From Drechslerella dactyloides (Eukaryota > Ascomycota > Orbiliomycetes > Orbiliales > Orbiliaceae), in the NCBI GenBank assembly GCA_020064725.1, contig JAGTWJ010000001.1:5518001-5582000 (forward strand): a DNA stretch of 64,000 nt, read 5' to 3'. This document shows positions 56,189-64,000 of this stretch, in pieces (position 1 is the stretch's first letter; every line of letters starts with the position of its first letter). The notes beneath the pieces were generated by a model. It ran no database searches and was not told where the DNA came from. It saw nothing but the letters and a program-made list of their open reading frames with translations. The translations under genes were made by a program, and so were the position numbers.

Positions 56189-57271
56189 ATACAACCAGGC
56201 CACATTCCCCTCACCGCTAGCCCTGCATCCTCGGTCGCTATGCCGCAGGCTGGGGTTACTAATCCCAACTAGACGAGAGGGTAGGCTCGTATTCGAGTCG
56301 CCCTGCCCATCACAATTGTACAAGGCTACGAAATATATGTGTCAAGGGTGGGAAGTAGCTATAGTCTATTTTATATATTTCTTTCTTTTTTTGTCAATGC
56401 GTCGCACCATCTTTATGCATTATCAGGGTTTCACAATTTCGCCGACCTTGACATTTTTCGTCCCGAGTCCACCTTCCCTGTCTGCGACTAGTGCCCGCTT
56501 TTAAGAACGGGCAAGCATTCACCTGGGTATAAACTCTGTTGTCACAAAACTCCCCAGGGGTTCGGTCGCCGAAACAACAATACTTATATTTTAGCTAGCA
56601 GTCTCAGTAGTTTAATATTTGCTTCATCGATGGAACGTTCAATTCGAATCTACAGATTCTGGTTCTTTCTCCTACTGAGCCTGTCATCGAAATGAACAAA
56701 AAGTACGTTAACACCAGACGGCATCCGCCGAAGTCCGTCCAAGTTGGCCAAATTTATAAATTCTCAATCCTCATTACAAAATTTCGGCAGCTCAAGCTGC
56801 ACTGTATAACTATTTACGCGAACATGCTCGATTGAGGCATAGGTATAAAATAACATCCAACTCCAGTCATCGCTGTAGACATTCGATCATTCATTCGTTC
56901 ATTCGTAATAGTCATCGGAGGGTATCAGGTGACGCCGTGGAATGCGGTAATGTTTATATCGTTGCATCACGGAATGAAATTCCAAGTGCATTTCAGGTTT
57001 TGCGCCCAAATCCCGCATCGAATCGGTATAATGTCGATCATTAGGAGTAAGTCCGCGTGGTTCGCGTGGTATTCGTATTCAACCCAGGTCGATAAGCAAA
57101 AGGCTTCTTGTCGATACTAAATATATCATTAACATTGTTAGCTTCAGCTATAACCACATCGATAACTATAATCCGGAAAACTATACGCGGATGGCAAGGG
57201 TAAAGAAATGGTTGAATACAGATAGATGGATGGGCGCTCCAGCGCGGCGAGCGTGCAACATATGAGGGTCC

Positions 57272-57457
57272 CTACCTATTCATGTTCGACCCCGTCCGAC
57301 TCGTCCGACTCATCCGACCGTTTTCAGCATTGTTCTGCTCCTTTATAATTTGCAGCGCGAGCGAATGAATTCGCTCGTTTTTTTCTTCTATTGCCGCGTT
57401 CTCGAACTTTCCCTGGAACCAGTCGAGCTTCGGCCAGACCTGCGGCTTGCAAGGCAT
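57272..57457 (-). CDS. Small candidate ORF, 61 aa
   Basis: ATG-initiated frame, 61 codons, in the middle of a long gene-poor region. The predicted peptide is hydrophilic and helix-prone (WPKLDWFQGKFENAAIEEKN, then ERIHSLALQIIKEQNNAENG) with a basic Arg/Ser tail in which SRT repeats. Composition is more protein-like than neighbouring frames, but there is no homology I recognise and it may be the last exon of a larger or decayed gene. Confidence 0.25.
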   Translation of the reverse strand: MPCKPQVWPKLDWFQGKFENAAIEEKNERIHSLALQIIKEQNNAENGRMSRTSRTGSNMNR

Positions 57458-57858
57458 TTTCTCAAAATATAAGCGCGTAGGATAATTTATCGGTTTAGAT
57501 AAAAATATATATCAAAATTTATGAATGATGATTTAGTATTCAGATAACGGCGCGAGACCAGGTAACGGCGGGAAGATATACGAGCGTTCGAACGCGAACA
57601 CGAGCATTAGCCATGGTTTTAAATCGTGAGATCCGTCCCTGATGTGAACATTCCAATAGGTTAACATTACATGGACGATATAAACGGGGACTCATGTAAT
57701 CAATCCCGAGACCATTGTTGAGATGCGTGTCTTGACTTCTGGAATGTAAGCTTATAAGTCTAGTCTAGACAAATGCGGTTACGCCCAGCCTTATTGGAAA
57801 GCTATAGCGCCACAACCAACAGAGCTTTAGTTGAGCGCCTTCCATTATGCTTAACTCG

Positions 57859-57876
57859 TTACGTAACGTTACGTAA
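57859..57876. repeat. 18-bp perfect palindrome of GTAAC/GTTAC words
   Basis: The arm TTACGTAAC is followed directly by its reverse complement. It uses the same word as the CGTAA microsatellite at 52895. Confidence 0.75.
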
Positions 57877-60800
57877 GAACCGTTCTAATTTACGTACAAT
57901 TGTAAAATTTTGCTGTTCGCCTGATCGATTGAGCCGTGAGTTCTGCAAGGTTACAGTGTGCAGTGGATCCTTACTAGTGTATCTCGTTAAGCCGCGATAG
58001 ACCGACTCACGACTTCGGCGAGGGCCGCTCGCACGCAGCCAAGCCGGGGTGTTGCCGTTTCCCCAGATTTTGGGAGAATTAGTCTCGGAGACCCTGCGCG
58101 ATCCCCTTGTAGATAACCTTCCCAACTAGCCCACGATCTTCCTCAATACTTAGATTCCGGTTTTCCGGCTCACCGGTAGAATTACCCGATCGGGATATAA
58201 TACTTTTAGTCTGCTAAAAATTTCCTTTGAGGGACAAAGTCTAAAATGGAAAAGAAAATAATCTTAATATGGATATAAATTTTTCTGGCCTCACAAGTGT
58301 ATTGCCAGCTCGCAGTACACTGCATTTTTCTCGTCTGGTCTAGGGTTTTCCCTCAGAGTCTTCGCAAACTGCGGAAAGATATATACAATTTTCTATCAAT
58401 ATTGAATAAACCTACTCGTTCGTGTTTTACCGGCCCTGGAGTGAACAATAACGACCTAAACCCGGATCTGTTATCTCGTACTATGCTCGCTCTACATTTC
58501 GTCCTCAGGGGTTCTAAAGTGTTTGTCTCGCTGTCAGACTCGCACTCCTCTTCACAACACTACAATATTTAGTGAACATACCTGAATGAGTTTGTATCCG
58601 AATTTTGATATCTGATTCATGATATATGTAAGAATGGGCACATGAGTAGCTAGATGTGGCTTACCCCGCTCAATCGCTGCCTCCGCGCGCCGACATTATA
58701 ATTCTCTGAATCCACATAGTACGTAGCGCGAGTGGTGCGCACATTCGGATCTAAAGGCCAAGAGACAAACCAAACCGAATCTTTCATGCACAATCTATAC
58801 CAAGTATGTACTCGTTGTGGCGCTGTATTTGCCCGCCCCAACCTTTAGTCAACGGGAACGACGGTCCGATTGCGATTCAAAAACGAGCTACCAACTTGGG
58901 CATGAGTCAGGGTGTGCTACATACAAAGTCGGCTTTTACTACTAGGTAGCATCCGGTGTTTGCGACTCGCGAAAAGATTTAGCATAGAATTGATGCCCTG
59001 TCCGCAAGACTGTTCATGACCAGCAATCGTATGATACCAGCCTTGTCACGGAGGCAATCTCTGGTGCTCTTGGATAAGAGATACTTCGAAATGTCGAAAT
59101 TATCAGTACCATGGATGCAGATATTATATCATCGGTCCAGGAAAGCCCCTCAAACCAAGTACTGAAGTGACGACGCGTCTCAACCCACAAAGACACCTAG
59201 CGAACACCCCCGCTCGAAGCTTCAGCCACACTGTTATAAATGCGCGCGACATCACATCGTCTCGCATGCCAGAGCTGGCTAACTGAGCGCTCGTAGCACA
59301 TCAGGGCAATATTCAGCTTACATCACATCCGTCCATTCGGTGGTTGCAAGCGAGAGGTTCCACCTCAGCACACTTTATTTCCACGCTAGGATCAGGAGAC
59401 CGCGGCGAAATCAATCGACGAAACAGTGCAGATGCGCGAGGATGTTGCCCATTTAGATGGCGCACGTTTCGAGCAAAGGCGCCGACTGATATGATATGTA
59501 TGATTGGATAGGATATCATGAGGGTCAGCACCGAGTCGTCGACGTGTCTGTAATCAAGGGCGACTTTATTAGAATTCTTCCCTTGCATGTGCGCACCTTA
59601 CAATATTCCGAGCGAGCGAACTTCGAAGTGCTTCCATCTGGGGATAATGATATCTCCAACGTCTGAGCCGAGGATTAAATGTGTATGTGGAGGTATTTCG
59701 TGGCGACCGAATCATGACATGCATCTCCGAGGCGCTGACTTACGTCCGCGTCCATTCCAGTATCATTCTACTTGCTTTCGAGTTTATATCTTCAATATGG
59801 CTTGATATCACGGCAAAGTTTGAAAGATGTGTGCTTGCGTTTGGATCCTGGGGCGTATTTGTGAAGCAGCTGGCTGCGTGCTGCAGATAGTTGACGGCTG
59901 CCTGTTGACACCATGACCATGGTACCAGCGCACCGGCCTCAGGCGCCCACATTGTCGCAACATGTCGATACATACGCGCCGCATGCTAGTCCATTTACGG
60001 TAGCATCGATGCGAATATCGATATTTCGCGATCCAGTGAACGTAGGGCTTTGTAGGAATAATGTCGAAACCAGTGTGTACTGCCGGTATCTGGTGCCACT
60101 GACTGTCGCATAAGAATCATAGAATGATATCATGAGATCCCGATTAATCCACTCCGGGACCCACCCAAACTCCACACCTAGCTACCTCTGCGTTTTCGAA
60201 CTCTCCACTCACGCGCCTCATAGCCTTTTGCGGGTGCAGCTGATAATCGGGCGATGTTTCCCAGTACGAACTGTTAAGATTTCTGAAAGTCGGTGAGACT
60301 TTAGACTCTATTCTTACGCGTATACGGCATGTCAATGCATCGGCAATCAAAGGTTAGCAGCTCGGCAACTTACAAGTTGCCGTCCGCTATCCGACCCAAG
60401 AACTCGAATCAAGAAACCGAAGAGACCAGCCGGCAAAGCAACCGGGAATCCCAGACCATAGTGCAGGTGCCAGTTCTCGTAACCAGCCTGCGATGTGCCG
60501 CTCTTTTAAAATTATCACACGTATTCCCCCATCCGCACAGCGACTTTTGGGAAGGACGAGCAGGGCGACCGGGGTGTATGCACGCAAAGTGGAGCCGGGT
60601 ACACACAACCTGATGTCTGCATCCACATTGGGGCATATTTTGAGAAAGCTTATCCCTGCTTAACTGCATCCAAAGGTACAGCGAGTGTGTGTATTGCTGG
60701 GATTCAGCAAGAAGTCGATTCCTGTCGTAAGGTTTCAGATGGGCGCTCCGGTTCCCACTGTACAACTTGCTTCCGACGGCGTGCTGCAATCCGATAGGAT

Positions 60801-61684
60801 ATAGTACATTGCAATATTGGAAGATCATGCGACTGCATTAGCATGTACAGCTGCAGCTATCCATGGATCCAGCACTGAGGGGTAAGTTAAGTTGTACTTA
60901 CAGGGTCAAGATATTATATATATGGGCAGTCGCTAGCTAGGAGAGCATTTACGTAAAAGGTTCACACAACTACAACGGCCGACTTATCGATTCCTCTGTC
61001 TCGAATCATCGAATTTATCGTTTCTGGATCGCATTTCCACGAATATTTTTTCGCGTAGCAAGTTTTAAGGATTGAATTCATACTGCAGCTAGCGTAGCCC
61101 TACAACCGCGACATATCGTAGATATCGTACTCCTTCCGTTTCGGGCGCTCTACCGCCGACCTGCAGTGGCCTGGCCTGGCAGCTTTCGATACAATCTCAC
61201 CTACCGGTCTAGATCGATACACGTACATACCAGTGAGTGTTTCTGCGTGCCTGCATGCATACATGCACCAAGTTGGAATCTGAGCCCGAATTCCGAATTT
61301 CCCATTCGCATTGCACTATCCCATTCCGCAGCATGTGATACCTCATACCTATCTTACATGTATGTATGTACCTGCATCGCGTGTAACGGTATGTAATTAC
61401 CGTAACGTAACGTCGCAGCGCAACGGTCCGCCATTGCAATGCTTTATAATGAAAATGCCCGCGCTGGGCCATTGGTGCGCCTGCACCTGTCCGTACCCGA
61501 CCACCTGGTAGCGATTACTAACAGAAACTCCTCAACCGAATAATCAGGATATCGATCCCAAGAAATTTCGTTCCGATTACAATCATATCAATCGGGCGGT
61601 ACCGTATCGACGACTGGCGATAGGCTCGTACGTTCCTGAGCAGCGGTCTTCTTATTACCACCTTTCGGCGATGCGAATCGAAAC

Positions 61685-63345
61685 ATGAAGTACCCGGACC
61701 TGCTAGACAGGAGAGATGGCGCTTTGGCTGCGCCCGCGACGCAGTGGGGCGATCAGGTTCTGAACGAGGTTCTCTTTTCGGTGGCGCTGGCGTCGGCGCT
61801 GGGCGCATTCTGGGTCATTCTCAGCTATGTGGTACGTCGGTCCATCTTTGTAGGATCTGATAACGCAATAAGAGAGGTCGCGCGAGGGATATATGCTGCA
61901 TCGATAGGCAGGCACTGATGAAGAGATTTACGCATATGTTAGTTCATCAAAGAGTTGCGGACGTACAGACACCTGTTGATACTCGGCCTAGCGATATCGG
62001 ATTTCCTCATGGCGGCGAATTTTATGGTGTCGTCGGGAATACATATCAATGGAGGGGATCTGGCGCTAGAGCAGTACAAGACAACATGTACCGTCAACGG
62101 ATTCCTGACGCAGGTGTTCGTCGTACAGAGTACGTTACGACGGCCATATACTCGACTCTGATCATCCCACAGTACGATGGCTAATTGGTGTTTGACGAGC
62201 AGCCGACCACTGGATTCTTGTTATTGTAAGCCCGATATACAACCTGCTTACACGACTGCCTCCTTCTTGTCATCACCAGCAAGACCTTGTCTATGCATGC
62301 TAATCGTATGATACGAACGCGTTAACGTAGGCGATAGCGACATATATCATCCTCGGAAATCTCAAGACCGCATCGCACTTCATACAAACCCACACCTGGA
62401 TACCATGGCTACCACCATGGGTCTTCTCGATCGTCGTCGCAGTCGTCTGTCAGGTAACGCTCGGATACGGCTACATTGGCGGTTGGTGCTGGCTCACCAG
62501 CGATATGATGCGGCTATACGTCAACTTTATCCCACGGTGGCTTATTGTGATCGCGATCGCACTCATCTACGCGCGCCTGTACATGATTGTCCGTAGTGCG
62601 CGAAAGTGGGGAGCTGAAGTCGAAATCATAGCCATGGAGCCTCCAACTGACGAAGAGATGGCAGCTGCAGCTGCGGATGCGGATGCTACGTCAGTGAATG
62701 GAGTGCCCCTAAAACGGGATTCGAATCTCAATACGCTTGGGAGGAGAGCGTTGGAGTCACCGGCTTATGGTAGCGGTACACAGTTTAATAGCGGTGAGGA
62801 GTGGGAGTACGCGCAGACAGAGGTGAATGCGAATGCGGGTATAGAATTAGAGGAGGAATATAGGCTGAGTATGGAGGTTCCGCGACGGACAAGCACGATG
62901 AAGCAGGAGGAGAATGTGTCGCAGGTGCAGAACCGGCCTCTGACTGCGACTCAACTAAAAAAGGTTAGATCTGGCAATCAAAATTATTATATTCTGCGCT
63001 CCTTGATCGCCTGCCACTTAATCAAGTTGCTGACCAGGATTGCGGATACCTGCGTAGATTGCGAAGAAAATGATGGTGTATCCGCTGGCGTATGCAATAA
63101 TATGGGCATGTCCAACCGCCATACGGATATATCAGGGCGTAACAGGGGCTCGGGCGCCTCTATGGATCACAGTAATTGATAAGAGCTGCATCGTGGTGCA
63201 GGGCCTGGTCGATGCTTTCGTCTACGGTGAGTTCCATCATTGAACGTTGCATTTGCCGCGTTGCGAGAGCTGACGAGAATGTTTGACAGGGCTTAATGAG
63301 CGGGCGTGGCAAGGCTGGCGCGACAGGTTCCGGCAGATGGTCTAA
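61685..63345 (+). CDS. Seven-transmembrane receptor, cAMP-receptor-like (GprH type)
   Basis: Plasma-membrane G-protein-coupled receptor of the fungal cAMP-receptor-like class; ligand unknown. Six exons: 61685-61831, 61943-62129, 62203-62225 (23 nt), 62331-62963, 63058-63226, 63290-63345; 404 aa. Membrane segments in order: VLFSVALASALGAFWVILSY; HLLILGLAISDFLMAANFM; TDHWILVI|AIATYIILGN spanning the tiny exon; WVFSIVVAVVCQVTLGYGYI; FIPRWLIVIAIALIYARLYM; MMVYPLAYAIIWACPTAI; LWITVIDKSCIVVQGLVDAF. A long third cytosolic loop (about 250-330) is Glu/Ala-rich and disordered. The splice LKK|IAKKMMVYPLAYA restores the family motif before TM6. Cys in TCTVNGF and in GGWCWLT could form the usual extracellular disulfide. 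The tail ends WRDRFRQMV, shorter than in many relatives. Confidence 0.88.
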
Positions 63346-64000
63346 TTTATGTTGTTTCGCACTTTGGTATTTTCATCTGATGTCCCTGTGACGTCTAGCA
63401 GTTATATTGGGCTGGTTTTTGTAAGTATTCTCTTTGCATTTCGCTGTAGATATTGGCTACCTAATATTAGTATATAGTATGAGAGCGAGCATGGCGACAT
63501 CTGTTCGGCTGCTGTCGTCAATGGATGACCAATGCGATTCGCTTGACTTATCAGCAGCTCTGGCATGCATGCTGGGGGAGCTCGGTAGCCTCGGCTGCGG
63601 GCGACTCTGTTGGCCTGTATATACCAACCCGGCGGGGTCAGTTATAAATAAAATTTGACTCACGCATTCATCTCCAGAAAGCATCATGTTGGTGTTCTGC
63701 CACCATCAAATCATGCCATTCGCCTGGTATCTCGATCCCAGACGTAGATTGAGTATGGAGTGTGACGGCAAGTGCCGGATGTTGGAGATGTACAGAGCAC
63801 AAGAGTCCCTTGGTTCAGCCAAGCATGACTCGCGTAGCCATGCAGGTCGACGGTTCCAGCTATCGTGCATGTTGGCCGTGACGAACCTGCATTAAAATGA
63901 CCTGATCCTGGTATCAGGGCACATTCATTAGCATCGTCACTACCATCTCACAAGTTTCCCTACTCAAGACAGGTGGTGTCCCATAGCCTGGACGAATGAA
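63346..64000. other. 3' flank of the receptor gene
   Basis: 655 bp after the receptor stop. It presumably holds the 3' UTR; short frames on both strands (63434-63687, 63686-63895) show no domain or splice context. Any gene beyond 64000 cannot be judged. Confidence 0.45.

Larger units (their letters stand above)
56189..61684. other. 5.5-kb gene-poor region
   Basis: The largest gap in the window. Apart from a small candidate gene at 57272-57457, no coding sequence is supported; frames at 58297-58572, 59313-59588 and 59939-60175 have no family features. It contains a TTCATTCG-type repeat at 56885-56905, the 18-bp palindrome at 57859-57876 and (CGTAA)2 at 61401-61410. GATATCATGAG occurs at 59512 and 60127. 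The last few hundred bases should hold the receptor promoter. Confidence 0.4.

Noticed and set aside
1..64000. tRNA genes, rRNA, CRISPR arrays, intact transposons
   Set aside because: I looked for T-arm words, terminal repeats, transposase or reverse-transcriptase motifs and regularly spaced repeats, and found none convincing by eye; tRNAscan and RepeatMasker would settle it.

Overview
The window looks like nuclear chromosomal DNA of a filamentous ascomycete (Pezizomycotina, probably Eurotiomycetes; the class is inferred from gene content). Genes carry short introns, mostly 55-110 nt, with GTRNGT donors and CTRAC-type branch points. Housekeeping proteins are of fungal type: Nup170, Nog1, MET13-like MTHFR and class 2 dihydroorotate dehydrogenase. 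There are also families typical of moulds, namely a LaeA-like methyltransferase and a cAMP-receptor-like GPCR. No rRNA, tRNA, CRISPR array or intact transposon was seen. I rebuilt 17 multi- or single-exon protein genes by joining exons so that reading frame and family motifs agree, and I list some weaker candidates.

Layout. 0.7-3.0 kb (+): methylenetetrahydrofolate reductase. 4.3-8.6 kb (-): nucleoporin Nup170. 9.4-10.5 kb (-): very-long-chain 3-ketoacyl-CoA reductase. 13.8-15.2 kb (-): an isolated LaeA-like methyltransferase inside about 7 kb of otherwise gene-free DNA. 19.2-20.6 kb (-) and 21.3-23.5 kb (+): an RS-domain cyclophilin and the ribosome-assembly GTPase Nog1, divergent from one promoter. 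24.5-28.0 kb (-): a 1187-residue, probably N-myristoylated disordered protein. 31.2-35.7 kb (-): an unusual small cluster of two paralogous unknown genes flanking an F-box gene. 37.5-39.7 kb (-): a membrane-anchored PDI-like ER protein. 42.6-44.3 kb (+): an orphan multi-pass membrane protein. 45.0-45.7 kb (-) and 46.0-47.5 kb (+): a complex I subunit and mitochondrial dihydroorotate dehydrogenase, divergent from a 297-bp promoter with a palindromic CCAAT site. 47.8-49.3 kb (-): aldo-keto reductase. 50.3-52.6 kb (-): F-box/leucine-rich protein. 55.0-56.2 kb (+): an unknown gene whose frame stays open past an in-frame TAG. 61.7-63.3 kb (+): seven-transmembrane receptor.

Functions. The conserved genes are mostly independent housekeeping functions (one-carbon metabolism, nuclear pore, fatty acid elongation, mRNA processing, 60S assembly, ER folding). 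The clearest functional pair is complex I subunit plus dihydroorotate dehydrogenase, since both put electrons into mitochondrial ubiquinone and they share a promoter. The accessory stretches (10-19 kb, 28-37 kb, 52-61 kb) are gene-poor. They hold the least familiar material: the paralog/F-box cluster, the TAG-interrupted gene, two very small exons in otherwise conserved genes, and several perfect palindromes and short repeat families.
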